From CBDAPX01 sp965198725 (GTDB lineage Bacteria > Pseudomonadota > Alphaproteobacteria > Rhodobacterales > Rhodobacteraceae): 64,000 nt of DNA. A program made the position numbers and the translations under genes. Where the stretch lies: contig CBDAPX010000002.1 in NCBI GenBank assembly GCA_965198725.1, forward strand, positions 1-64,000. Reading direction: 5' to 3'. Below are positions 1 through 8,996 of the stretch, piece by piece. How positions within the stretch are numbered: position 1 is the first letter of the stretch; every line of letters starts with the position of its first letter. The notes beneath the pieces are model-generated. The model did not search any database, was not told the DNA's origin, and saw only the letters and a program-made list of their open reading frames with translations.

Positions 1-567
1 ACCGGCCAAGCTGCGGTCGAAAATTGTGCGTTTCAACAGCCAACGACGGCGGGTGGCTTCGTCGGGGTTGCCCAGCATGGCCGTTACCAGGTCTTCGCCG
101 CGCTGGTAGAGCAAAGCCATGAAGTGATCCTGCATCCGGGCCAGATCGGGTTCTACAACCATCGCCCCGTCAGGGATCACAGTTTCGGTCGTTTGGAACG
201 TCAGATCATACCCCGCCCAAGGCCAAGGGGCCGCGACTTCGATAGTGAAGTCTTCGGGCACCGCGAACGCCACCACATTTGCGGTTAGTGAGACTTCCGT
301 TTCCACAAAAGTCGAACGCACCTTAAGCGTTGCGCCGTCAGGGATGTTTTCAACGAAGGACAGCCCAAAGGTTTCAAGGGTGGCCTGGGGGACGATTGGC
401 CGCAAAGTCGGCTGCCCGTTGCGGAAATAGTACGTCTCCGGGTCGTACTCCCCAAAGGTCACGGCTTCGTCTGGTCCGGTTGCTTGGTGCGGCAGGGTTG
501 TTGGTTGTGCTTCGCCGGAACGGATGATTTCGCCGGTGACACCGTTGTAAACTGTGTATTTGATCAT
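1..567 (-). CDS. Prophage fibre-region protein, partial (runs off left edge)
   Basis: The frame opens with ATG at 567, preceded by an AGGGG ribosome site, and stays open to the window edge, so 189 residues of a longer protein are visible. It starts 9 bases after the stop of the giant tip/fibre gene on the same strand and is therefore the next gene of the leftward late operon. The first part is beta-rich (MIKYTVYNGVTGEIIRSGEA), and the last visible part is a charged, probably helical stretch. I do not recognise a family. Position suggests a fibre accessory or fibre-assembly protein; that is inference only. Confidence 0.7.
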   Translation of the reverse strand, partial: MIKYTVYNGVTGEIIRSGEAQPTTLPHQATGPDEAVTFGEYDPETYYFRNGQPTLRPIVPQATLETFGLSFVENIPDGATLKVRSTFVETEVSLTANVVAFAVPEDFTIEVAAPWPWAGYDLTFQTTETVIPDGAMVVEPDLARMQDHFMALLYQRGEDLVTAMLGNPDEATRRRWLLKRTIFDRSLAG

Positions 568-576
568 CGCTGACCC

Positions 577-3500
577 CTATTTTTTGAATTGGTGGGCGGA
601 CATGAATTTCTTAAAGACACGTCCGCGCCTATTAAGATCGACGACAACACGGGCGTGGACGCCGTATGTCGTGACACCAGCTCCAAGGTTGCTATCGATT
701 GTCGAAATCGAAATCGCCGTTTGGCTACCGTTCCCTGCGATGTAGCAGGTAAACCCATTGTTGAACGCGACACCGTTGCGCGTGAAACCGAACATCAGGG
801 CCCCGTCGTCGTACCCGTCAATCTGTGCCGTGAATTGAAGCGCGGTCGAATACCCTTCACGGTCGATTACCAGGCTCGCGACCGGAGTGTAGGTGCTGGT
901 GGTGGTGACATTCACCAGATTGTTGTCTTGGACGTAGACGGGGATCGTAACGGCCCGATCCTTGATCTTCGCGGTGTCCACTTGGAGGTCGCCAAGATCG
1001 GCTGTCTGGATCGCACCGTTGGCAAAAACGGCGTCGGGGGCCGTGATCGATCCGGTTGCGATTTTACCGCCCGTGATCAATGTCGTGCCGCCCGGACTAA
1101 ACGGTGTTGGTGCCGAAGCGTTGGCATGGGACAGGGCCAGTTGGGGTTTGTGGACAAACAAATAGCTGTTTGAAGAACTGGAGTTTGTTGCCTTTTTCCG
1201 TATATGAATTGTCGCGAAAGCGGCACCGGACGGCGCTCGGCTTTTGCCCCAGTAACGGGGGTGGTTGTCGGGGTTAGTTGAACTGCCGATAATCCCGTTC
1301 CCAGGGTTGGCCGAAGCAATGACGCCACTCCAAGCCAAATGCGATCCGTTGGCGTCGAAGAAGCGAATACGTAGTTCGAACCCGCAGCGGTGAGTTGACG
1401 CATACACACTTGCTTCCACCCATTCGTTGGGTGCAACGGGGACGCCCAGCGTGGCGGTCCCATCTAGGACGTAAGGACGGTATTCGATATCGGCGTAACC
1501 TGCGGTATCGCCCGTGTTCTGATAGAGTTGAAGCACCGGAAAAGACGCGCCAGACCAAGCCCCGGGGGCGCGAAGTGCAACAGAAGTAGCGGTTCCAGCC
1601 GCGCCGCTTTTGAAGGTCCACCACCCCTGCAACCCGTCGCTGAAATCAGTGTTGGTTAAGAGGTTGCGCCCAAGGCCCACCGTCAGCATGCCGGTTCCGA
1701 CCGACCCTTCCAACAGGATATTTTCGGCTCGAAGCCGTGCAACCGATGTTGTGCCGCTATCCACATCGTCAGCGGCAACCAGTTCCAGTTCCGCCCCGGC
1801 AGTGCCCGCTTTGGCCCGCATGGTGATCGAAGCCGCAGCGTTCCCTTCAAGATCAGCGACGGCGGCGCTGGTTGTGTTGGCTTGCGCTTGAACCAGGCCT
1901 ATTTCGGGAATGTCGTCGGCAAGGCTGGCCAAGCGCACCAACACCCTTGCGAACTGTGTTTTCTTGCCCGATTGGCTTGCATCCCCAAACAGGCCGACCC
2001 AATCCGCTCCGCCAGCGCTGGCAGTCGGAACGTCGTAGTAGAAACTGTGCCAGGCCCAACCGCTGGTGGCCGTGAAGGTCTGTGCCCCGCTGTTACCCAC
2101 ATCCGCTGTCGAATACGCCGCCACGAACTGCGTAGCGGGGTTGGAACCTGCTTGGCGGGCAAGAACGTCCACACGAACGCGCCGACCAGAGAATTGCAGC
2201 GCTTGTTCCGAAGGGATTTGAATTTGAACCCCGTTGGTCGCCCCTACGGTGTCAATTGTCCCCGAAGCGGTTGCGGTGATTAGCGAACCACCTTGTCCCA
2301 AAATCGACCCACCGTTTTCGGTGGTTTCCAAAGTCCCAACGCCGTAGGGCGCGTCGGTGCCATCAAGGATCAACTGAAAGTCGGTGCTGCTTAGTTGGAA
2401 GTTCGTCAGGGCTTCCGCTGCAACCGTAGCACTGGTCGCCGCTGCGGACGCCGATCCGGCTGCGTCCGTCGCACTTTGGGCGGCGGATGTTTGGGAAGCC
2501 TGCGCACCCGAAGCGGCTGTTTGGGCGGTGTTCGCCGAAGTGCTTGCGCTGGTCGCGCTTTGCGCGGCGTCCGTGGCGCTTGACGACGCCGCGTTCGCAC
2601 TGGACGCCGCCGCTCCGGCACTGTTGCCCGATTGGGTTGCGGAATTCGCTGCGGCGGTGGCGCTGTTGCTGGCGGATGAAGCGGACCCGGCTGCGTCGCT
2701 GGCACTTGTCGCTGCGGCGGTTTCCGCCGCTTCTGCGCCGGATCGCGCCGTCTGTGCCGCAGTTTGTGCGGTCTGGGCTGCCGCTGCACTTTGCCCTGCG
2801 GCGGTTTCACTTGCGGCAGCACTGCTTTCCGAACTGGCGGCGGCGGACGCACTGGCACCAGCGGCTTCGCGGGCCAACAGTGCGTCTACCAAGGCCGTCA
2901 CTTCCCGGACTTCAAAGAAATTCACACGTTGGACAACAGTTCCGGCGTTACTTGCGTTTTGCCGAATGTGAAACAGTGCCCCGTTCGGATTGTTGGTTGG
3001 GTTCGCGACTACGGGACCGAACCCGGTTTCCGCAATTGCCAGACTGCTTAGGTCTGTTCTGTCCGTGAACCACACGGTCTTGGTTTGAACGCCGTCTGCG
3101 GTGCTGAAATCCCCAACGTCACGTTGAAGGTTGTCAACAGACCCGTCCCAGGTGTCGCCTTCATAGAGCGTGGCACCGAACTGATTGTTGCTGACCCCGG
3201 TGCCATCGCTGACGGTTTTGAACTGAACGGTGACTGCGTAGACGTTCCCAGGGGTCCAGGCATAAAGGCGCGAAGGTCCGACGGTCGTGTTCGCAGATTG
3301 TGGGAATTCGAAACACGTCCCAAAGTCTGCGTCACCGGCGATCACGTCGGCAGGCTGGATCGTCGCTTTCGATGCGGGGGTCGAATTCATGTGGTTTGTG
3401 TTGTAATTCCATGCCGCTGTCGGCGTATTGAAATCGGTCGGTCCCAGGGCAGCAACAGTAGTTTCCACTTGGTCTTGGACCTGCGCAACGACACCTTCCG

Positions 3501-6500
3501 ATGCGGCCGCCGCCTGCGCAGAACCGGCGGCGTTCGTTTCGGATGTGGCTGCTTGGCTTGCGTATGTCGCAGCGTCGCCCGCTTCTGTAGCCGCAGTGGT
3601 AGCACTGTTGGCGGCAGCGGTCGCGCTGGTTCCTGCGTCATTTGCAGAAGAAGCGGCGTTTGACGCCGATGTGCTGGCCGCAGTCGCCGAATTCCCAGCG
3701 TTTTGTGCGGCTTGGGCGGCAACGCCTTCGGACGTGGAAGCAGCGTTTGCCGATCCCGCCGCGTTTGTGGCGCTGGTGGCGGCTTGGTTGGCGTAGGTTT
3801 GCGCAGACCCGGCGTCGGTTGCCGCTTCGGAAGCAGAAGACGCCGAAGCTGACGCACTTTGTTGGGCGTCGGTAGCGCTGGTTTCAGCTTGCGACGCCGA
3901 AGTCGATGCAGCGGCAGCACTTCCCCCGGCATTGTTTGCGCTGTTCGCCGCGTTGGTGGCAGACGAAGCCGCAGACGCCGCCGAACCGGCTGCGTTGGTG
4001 GCGGACGTTGCTGCGTTCGTTTCAGCACTTTCGGCGTCCGACTGGGCTGTTTCGGCGGCTGTCTGCGCAGTCTGTGCCGCGTTGGCACTTTCGCCTGCTT
4101 CCGTGGCGGACACCCCTGCCACAGAAGCAGACGTGGCCGCCGCATTCGCCGAACCGGCAGCCGCCAAGGCGTCCGTCACATCCCGGATCGAAATTTGCGC
4201 AACGGTGCAAACGGCGTCAGTGGCCGACCCTTGGTTTTGCCGGAAGTGGATGTACGCGCGATTGGCGTCTGCGGACGCAGACGGGATCGCGACTGTGTAG
4301 TCCGGAGAACTGTTTGCGTCGGGTGTGCTGGCAAACTGCACCCGTACTTCTTGTACGCCGTCACCCACGGCGTAGACGATAGCGGGGGTTTGCACATTGC
4401 CGTTTCGGATCGTCGTTCCGTTTTGGGTCGTGATCCCAAAACGCGCTTGTGTCCCGTTTGTACTGCCGTCGTTATGCACCTTGAAACGAAATAGGGCTTC
4501 GTAAGTTCTACCGTGTTCGTATTCGAACCCGATAGCTTGTCCCACGGTTCGGTTGCCACCGTCAGGAAACACATATGCGGCTCCGAAGTCGGTGTCATTG
4601 GTGACGAACGCGCCAAAGTTGATTGGCGTCTTAAGGATCGTCCCAACCGTGCTTGCGGACAAGTGTGTCCAAGCCGCTGCGGGTTCGACCAAGGTAGACG
4701 GACCCGACAAGGCCGCCGCGTCTTCGGCTGCCGTCTGCGCCGAAGCTGCGACACCCGCCGAAGCCGACGCGCTGACTTCTGCACTTTCCGCCGCCGCTTG
4801 CGCCGTTTCCGCCGCCGACCTTGCCGTCTGTGCCTGATCCCGCGCAGTTTCGGCATTGGTTTCGGCGCTTTCGGCGTTCGTTTCAGCAAGTTGGGCCGCG
4901 TCACGGGCTGCTATCGTTAAATCACGGGCGCTTTCCGTAGCGGCTTGCGCGTCACTCGCATTTTGCGCCGCTATCTGCGTAGCGTTGTAGTCCACGGTCA
5001 AAGACGTGACTGCGTTGTCTAGATTTTCTTGAACCTGGGCCGCAGCCTGATCCGCTGCCAAAGCGTCCGCAGCCGCTTGGGCGTTGTCGATTGCCTGTTC
5101 CACCGAAGCGTCAAGATCGCCCAGCCCCAGCCGAACGTCTGGTGTCGTAACGTTGATCCAACCCGTCCAAGCGTTCGGAATGTCCGTTACCAATCGGGCG
5201 CGTACCTGGTAGCCCGTGTCTGGCAAAATCCCGTTCACGATCAGAGTTTGCCCAGCTTCCACGTCATGCGTCGAATTCCCAGCGACGACCAAACCGGAAG
5301 ATTGGAGACGCACCGCCCAACGGATCGCGCGGACGCCAGTCAGTTCGGCGTTCCAACGAAGCTGGATCGCGGGAAGTCGATTTTGGCCTGCACTGTCAAC
5401 AACACTCGCGGGTTCAACTGCGAAGCCGGGAACGGCGACTGGTGCTGGGGTGACAACCGTGACGGGCGGGTTGTCGTAGGGCAGTTCGAAATCGGGGGTC
5501 CAATCGTAGTCCGACGGATCGCGTTCACGTACTTGGTGCTGGGAATTCAGCGTCTTGGTGGCCAAGGTCTTGCCGGAAATTTCGAATAGCTTGGCGTCGT
5601 AACCGTTACGGGCCGAAGTCCAGGCGATCACATCTAGCGGGCGAACGTGGATCGCTTCGGGCGGAAGCGTGATACCATGCTGGCGGAACCGACGTTCGTC
5701 TTCGATATAGGCCCTCATGAGCCGCTGAACCTGATCGGGATACGGAACAGCGGACAGCGCAAGGTCTGCCACCAAGCGGCGGTTCTGGTCTTCGGCTTCG
5801 AAGTCTGCGTTATATCGCGGCGGTGCGTCCTTGCTTTCCCACAAAGCGTCTGGATCGGGGTAGCTGGCGTGCACGCCGTTGAATGTGCTGTCCAGGCCGG
5901 GGAAGGGTTCCAGCTGTTGTTCTCCGGAACGCAGGATATCTTCGTCGGTCAGGAAGTACGTCGGCAGGCCAACCGGCCCCACGCGAACGAACCATTCGCC
6001 CCCGACTTCAACCACGTCGCCCGAACAGGCTTTCAGAAGTTCGTCGATCACTTCCAGCGGTTCTTGATCGACAGACACGTCCAAGCCCGCAGAATAGCGG
6101 TTTTGCGTCGTACTGCCGTCCCCGACCGCGACCTGTTCTTCGCAGACGTTCATTGCTGCGGCCCAGCCGGAAAGGTCCAGATCGGTTTCGGAAACGTCCA
6201 AACCCCATGTGGACCCATCGGCCAGCGTGATCCCGCGCAGGATGTTGTAGACCATGACGACGGGGTTACGGGTGAATTCCCAGGTTGCAGGATCGGCCCA
6301 ACGGTGCGTGCCGGACCCACCTGCGGAACTGTCTTTCCGGGGGTCGTACAGGGCCAGACCGTTCACCACGGCGCGGCATTGGGGCAGGCCGTTGAAGGTC
6401 TCACGGTCGTATTTGAACGTGAAGACCAGATACGGAACGCCGGTGCCAACCATATCCGCCGACCAAGGACGGTCGGGGTCGCTGCCGTACTTGGCGATCA

Positions 6501-7026
6501 ACATGGGGTCGGCGGCTGTCTGCGTACCGTCGTAGAATTTGACCCACAGTTTGCCCGCGTAGTCTCCTGCGGCTTCGGTGCCGTAGTCCGCGTGGACAGT
6601 TTCGGACAGCGCGATTTCTTCGCTGTTGACGATCACCTTGTCCAAGGACGTGAACGGCTTGTCGCCCAGATCGATCACGTAGGTCAGATAGGCGTTCGGA
6701 GTGTCACCGGCTTGCCCGTGCGACATGGGTGGGCAGACATGGTTGCCCGCCGTCGCGTACCAACCGAAGACGAACGATTGCGGTTCGACGCCGCCGGTCG
6801 TCGTGACTTCCGTCTTGATACCTGGGGCGCGTTGCTGTTTCGGCTTGGGTCCAAGCGCACGGGCCAGCGCCGAAAGCGCCAGACTTACCCCAAGGCGGAT
6901 TACAAACGACCCAAGGACGGTGCCGCCGATCCCCGAAAAGATCGCCGCGATTGCAGCGCCGACCGGGGCCGCGTGTGCTGGGGCGGCGGCCAGTAGCGCG
7001 ATTGCGGTCCAGAAAAACAGCCTCAT
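577..7026 (-). CDS. Giant tail tip/fibre protein (gpJ-like host-specificity protein)
   Basis: About 2149 residues. Residues 1-19 look like a signal peptide (MRLFFWTAIALLAAAPAHA) followed by a second hydrophobic stretch, as seen in some J-type tip proteins. Residues about 80-530 resemble the phage tip attachment J core, followed by a fibronectin-like region to about 630. Long Ala/Ser/Thr-rich heptad-like coiled coils fill about 640-770, 955-1190 and 1385-1555. They are interrupted by two related beta-sandwich-like modules (about 771-954 and 1193-1383). A C-terminal half has a carbohydrate-binding-like segment and an ITGGKIATGSITA motif typical of J-type tail ends. The ATG at 7026 overlaps the upstream stop as ATGA, which decides the start over a longer open frame. 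Role: receptor contact at the tail tip. Confidence 0.85.
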   Translation of the reverse strand: MRLFFWTAIALLAAAPAHAAPVGAAIAAIFSGIGGTVLGSFVIRLGVSLALSALARALGPKPKQQRAPGIKTEVTTTGGVEPQSFVFGWYATAGNHVCPPMSHGQAGDTPNAYLTYVIDLGDKPFTSLDKVIVNSEEIALSETVHADYGTEAAGDYAGKLWVKFYDGTQTAADPMLIAKYGSDPDRPWSADMVGTGVPYLVFTFKYDRETFNGLPQCRAVVNGLALYDPRKDSSAGGSGTHRWADPATWEFTRNPVVMVYNILRGITLADGSTWGLDVSETDLDLSGWAAAMNVCEEQVAVGDGSTTQNRYSAGLDVSVDQEPLEVIDELLKACSGDVVEVGGEWFVRVGPVGLPTYFLTDEDILRSGEQQLEPFPGLDSTFNGVHASYPDPDALWESKDAPPRYNADFEAEDQNRRLVADLALSAVPYPDQVQRLMRAYIEDERRFRQHGITLPPEAIHVRPLDVIAWTSARNGYDAKLFEISGKTLATKTLNSQHQVRERDPSDYDWTPDFELPYDNPPVTVVTPAPVAVPGFAVEPASVVDSAGQNRLPAIQLRWNAELTGVRAIRWAVRLQSSGLVVAGNSTHDVEAGQTLIVNGILPDTGYQVRARLVTDIPNAWTGWINVTTPDVRLGLGDLDASVEQAIDNAQAAADALAADQAAAQVQENLDNAVTSLTVDYNATQIAAQNASDAQAATESARDLTIAARDAAQLAETNAESAETNAETARDQAQTARSAAETAQAAAESAEVSASASAGVAASAQTAAEDAAALSGPSTLVEPAAAWTHLSASTVGTILKTPINFGAFVTNDTDFGAAYVFPDGGNRTVGQAIGFEYEHGRTYEALFRFKVHNDGSTNGTQARFGITTQNGTTIRNGNVQTPAIVYAVGDGVQEVRVQFASTPDANSSPDYTVAIPSASADANRAYIHFRQNQGSATDAVCTVAQISIRDVTDALAAAGSANAAATSASVAGVSATEAGESANAAQTAQTAAETAQSDAESAETNAATSATNAAGSAASAASSATNAANSANNAGGSAAAASTSASQAETSATDAQQSASASASSASEAATDAGSAQTYANQAATSATNAAGSANAASTSEGVAAQAAQNAGNSATAASTSASNAASSANDAGTSATAAANSATTAATEAGDAATYASQAATSETNAAGSAQAAAASEGVVAQVQDQVETTVAALGPTDFNTPTAAWNYNTNHMNSTPASKATIQPADVIAGDADFGTCFEFPQSANTTVGPSRLYAWTPGNVYAVTVQFKTVSDGTGVSNNQFGATLYEGDTWDGSVDNLQRDVGDFSTADGVQTKTVWFTDRTDLSSLAIAETGFGPVVANPTNNPNGALFHIRQNASNAGTVVQRVNFFEVREVTALVDALLAREAAGASASAAASSESSAAASETAAGQSAAAAQTAQTAAQTARSGAEAAETAAATSASDAAGSASSASNSATAAANSATQSGNSAGAAASSANAASSSATDAAQSATSASTSANTAQTAASGAQASQTSAAQSATDAAGSASAAATSATVAAEALTNFQLSSTDFQLILDGTDAPYGVGTLETTENGGSILGQGGSLITATASGTIDTVGATNGVQIQIPSEQALQFSGRRVRVDVLARQAGSNPATQFVAAYSTADVGNSGAQTFTATSGWAWHSFYYDVPTASAGGADWVGLFGDASQSGKKTQFARVLVRLASLADDIPEIGLVQAQANTTSAAVADLEGNAAASITMRAKAGTAGAELELVAADDVDSGTTSVARLRAENILLEGSVGTGMLTVGLGRNLLTNTDFSDGLQGWWTFKSGAAGTATSVALRAPGAWSGASFPVLQLYQNTGDTAGYADIEYRPYVLDGTATLGVPVAPNEWVEASVYASTHRCGFELRIRFFDANGSHLAWSGVIASANPGNGIIGSSTNPDNHPRYWGKSRAPSGAAFATIHIRKKATNSSSSNSYLFVHKPQLALSHANASAPTPFSPGGTTLITGGKIATGSITAPDAVFANGAIQTADLGDLQVDTAKIKDRAVTIPVYVQDNNLVNVTTTSTYTPVASLVIDREGYSTALQFTAQIDGYDDGALMFGFTRNGVAFNNGFTCYIAGNGSQTAISISTIDSNLGAGVTTYGVHARVVVDLNRRGRVFKKFMSAHQFKK

Positions 7027-7424
7027 ACGCGGAAAGCCCTTTTGGCTGCGGTCAAGGGCACCGTGCCAAGGCCGGTGCGACGCAGAACGAAAATATTGGC
7101 CCCTTGGACAACTCCGAAGGCGTTTTCGGTGTCGCCGTCCACGACAGCGATATCGCCAACTTGGGCGAAGATCGGTTCGACTTCGGGCAGAATACTTGCG
7201 GCCAACGCAATGTGGTCGTCGAAGCCTTCCTTCGACAGTTTGGTTTGGCCCGCCTTCAAGGACGAATAGCCGCGCCACCCTTTTGCCAGATCGGTTCCGG
7301 TCATGGCTTTGACAGCACCAGCGGCGAACAGGGCGCAGTCGTGGCGGCCAGGGCGAAACGGGCGTGTCGAAGCGTCGCGCAGGTACAGTTCCAGCCTGCG
7401 ACGCCAATCTGGAAGTCGGTTCAA
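7023..7424 (-). CDS. DUF6950-like distal tail protein (NlpC/P60-like position)
   Basis: A 133-residue protein beginning MNRLPDWRRRLELYL if the TTG at 7424 is used. That codon overlaps the upstream stop as TTGA and follows an AGGA ribosome site. An ATG at 7451 is the alternative start, with a 31-base overlap. The segment RHDCALFAAGAVKAMTG carries the Asp-Cys pair typical of DUF6950 proteins, which occupy the slot held by the NlpC/P60 peptidase (tail protein K) in related phages and gene transfer agents. It is translationally coupled to the tip gene (ATGA). A role in tail-tip assembly or cell-wall digestion is inferred from family and position. Confidence 0.75.
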   Translation of the reverse strand: MNRLPDWRRRLELYLRDASTRPFRPGRHDCALFAAGAVKAMTGTDLAKGWRGYSSLKAGQTKLSKEGFDDHIALAASILPEVEPIFAQVGDIAVVDGDTENAFGVVQGANIFVLRRTGLGTVPLTAAKRAFRV

Positions 7425-8026
7425 GACGTGCTTTCCTTCTTTTCGCCCCACCAGACCGGGACCGCGCCGGAGATATCAGCGTAACGGCGGAACCTGTCGC
7501 CGCCGCGCAGGCGTTGACTTTGGTCCGACTTCTTCAAGGCCAAGGTTTGGGTTCCCGCACGGGAACTGCTTGCCAAGGTGACTTCGCAAACAGCGTTGCC
7601 GCCAAGCTTCGGTGTGTTGATCGGTGCGCTATCGACCCAACCCTTGAACCGACGTTCGGTGTCAAGAAGCTGCATCGTGTCGGGATCGAAGATCGCCAAG
7701 TGGATTTCAGCGGGGGCCAGTCGGGGTTCGTAACCCCGGATCAGCATTTCAACTTCGGGTGTCAGCGGCCCCAACGAAACGGTTTGCATCCGAACATTGG
7801 TTCCGGCTTCATAGACCAGATCGGACAGGGAAATCAGACCACCAGCGCCGTAGTAGGAACGGCTTTGGCCGTCGATTGTGAAGGTCTGGTTATCGTCACC
7901 GGTCCAAAGCCCCAACGCTTCGGTCGCGCCGGTCTGCCCGTTGCGAGCTTCGACCCACAACAGCCAACGGGAAACCACCCCGTCCCGCGATGCAAGAAGG
8001 GTTGTTGCTGCCGCATTCAACGCCAT
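7421..8026 (-). CDS. Distal tail protein (tail tip assembly)
   Basis: 201 residues, ATG at 8026 with a GAGGT ribosome site, 4 bases after the previous stop. The protein (MALNAAATTLLASRDGVVSRW...) is beta-rich, with a middle region PEVEMLIRGYEPRLAPAEIHL like small distal-tail proteins between the minor tail protein and the cell-wall peptidase gene. The order here (minor tail, this gene, DUF6950, tip) mirrors the g12-g15 order of rhodobacteral gene transfer agents and lambda L-K-I-J. I do not assign a precise family; a tip-baseplate component is the best reading. Confidence 0.65.
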   Translation of the reverse strand: MALNAAATTLLASRDGVVSRWLLWVEARNGQTGATEALGLWTGDDNQTFTIDGQSRSYYGAGGLISLSDLVYEAGTNVRMQTVSLGPLTPEVEMLIRGYEPRLAPAEIHLAIFDPDTMQLLDTERRFKGWVDSAPINTPKLGGNAVCEVTLASSSRAGTQTLALKKSDQSQRLRGGDRFRRYADISGAVPVWWGEKKESTS

Positions 8027-8030
8027 TCGA

Positions 8031-8696
8031 TTACCTCAATGTCTGCCGCCAACGGAACGTGACCCCGCCGGTTGTGCGGCCCTGCTTCGTGCCTGGGCGT
8101 ACCGATCCCGGCACGATCACGGCTTTGCAGAAGGGTTTGTGAAGCTGGACCGTTGCGCCGTTCGCAGCACCGGGTCGGATATGGGGGCGGACTTCGATCC
8201 AGTTGGTTGTACCTGCGGGCACACCGGCCCCGGCGGTCCTGTCCGTCATGACTTTGTGCAGGGCATAGCGCACCGGCCCGGTGGAATAGCTGAACGCCAG
8301 CCGGTCGCCTGTTGTGATCTTGTAACCAGCGGGCAATCCGGCCAGTTTCAGTTCTTTGTTGTTCGCCGCTACGTCCAAAATTGTCGGGGTGGCCGCGCCA
8401 AGGGTCGCCCCGCTTGGGTCTTGGGCCGGTCCCGGCAATGCGAAATCGTAGACGAAGAACGACGCCCCAGCTTCGCGCAACAGTTCGACCCTGGCCGCCG
8501 CCTGTTCGGCTTGCTGGTGCGTCTGCGTGATCAGACTGACCGTGCCTTCCCAAAGTCGGGGGCCGTAGTTGGCGGTCAACACTTCGCCGCCGCCGGTTTC
8601 CGATGTTTCAAGCGCTTCGGACAATTCGAACACTTGGCTTCGGATCGGCAGACCGTCAAAGAACTGGTCCAGGGCAATAGGGAAAGAGTAGGCCAC
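8031..8696 (-). CDS. Minor/distal tail protein (DUF2460-like position)
   Basis: 221 residues starting MAYSFPIALDQFFDGLPIRS. The text begins with a phage tail signature in which a short N-terminal strand is followed by FELSEALETSETGGGEVL and a Trp-containing strand (PRLWEGTVSL), as in distal tail ring proteins. It follows the tape-measure gene in the leftward late operon, separated from it by a small gene of opposite direction. Function (distal tail ring or hub) rests on gene order and fold-like pattern, not on catalytic residues. Confidence 0.65.
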   Translation of the reverse strand: MAYSFPIALDQFFDGLPIRSQVFELSEALETSETGGGEVLTANYGPRLWEGTVSLITQTHQQAEQAAARVELLREAGASFFVYDFALPGPAQDPSGATLGAATPTILDVAANNKELKLAGLPAGYKITTGDRLAFSYSTGPVRYALHKVMTDRTAGAGVPAGTTNWIEVRPHIRPGAANGATVQLHKPFCKAVIVPGSVRPGTKQGRTTGGVTFRWRQTLR

Positions 8697-8771
8697 AGTT
8701 ATCCTTCACCGATTGACGATCGCCGCTGATAGGGGCGAAGATCGAACCGTGATTTGTAATTGGAGGGGCTA

Positions 8772-8996
8772 TTGGGAAACCCGATTGAAGATTTGACCGA
8801 ACGGGTCAGCGAATTAGAAACTGAACTGGCGGCCCACAAAGCGTTGTTGGTTGGTGTCGTCGCTGCCGGGGGCAACAAGACAGAAGAAATCGTTTTGCAT
8901 ATCCGCGAACAAGTTCAGGCGCAAAGCCCGAAAGCTTGCGACTACATTGACGCCATTCTGAATTCGATTGAGCGACAAGGGCGGAACCGCCACTAG
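8772..8996 (+). CDS. Small coiled-coil protein encoded against the late operon
   Basis: 74 residues if translation starts at TTG 8772, which has a strong GGAGGGG ribosome site about 5 bases upstream. An in-frame TTG at 8760 has no such site. The protein (MGNPIEDLTERVSELETELAAHKAL...) begins with a heptad-type coiled coil and ends with a mixed helical tail rich in Glu and Gln. It fills the only gap between the tape-measure gene and the minor tail gene, on the opposite strand. Its TAG stop and the tape-measure stop share one CTAG palindrome at 8993-8996. Function unknown; it could be a lysogeny-expressed (moron) gene. Confidence 0.6.
   Translation: MGNPIEDLTERVSELETELAAHKALLVGVVAAGGNKTEEIVLHIREQVQAQSPKACDYIDAILNSIERQGRNRH

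Noticed and set aside
2400..4900. Regular short repeats that could suggest a CRISPR array or satellite
   Set aside because: They are in-frame Ala/Ser/Thr codon repeats of the tip protein's coiled coils; there are no constant repeats with unique spacers and no cas genes.
5647..6996. A 449-codon open frame on the plus strand
   Set aside because: It is antisense to the tip gene, has no ribosome site and no domain pattern; long mirror frames are expected opposite GC-rich codon-biased genes.
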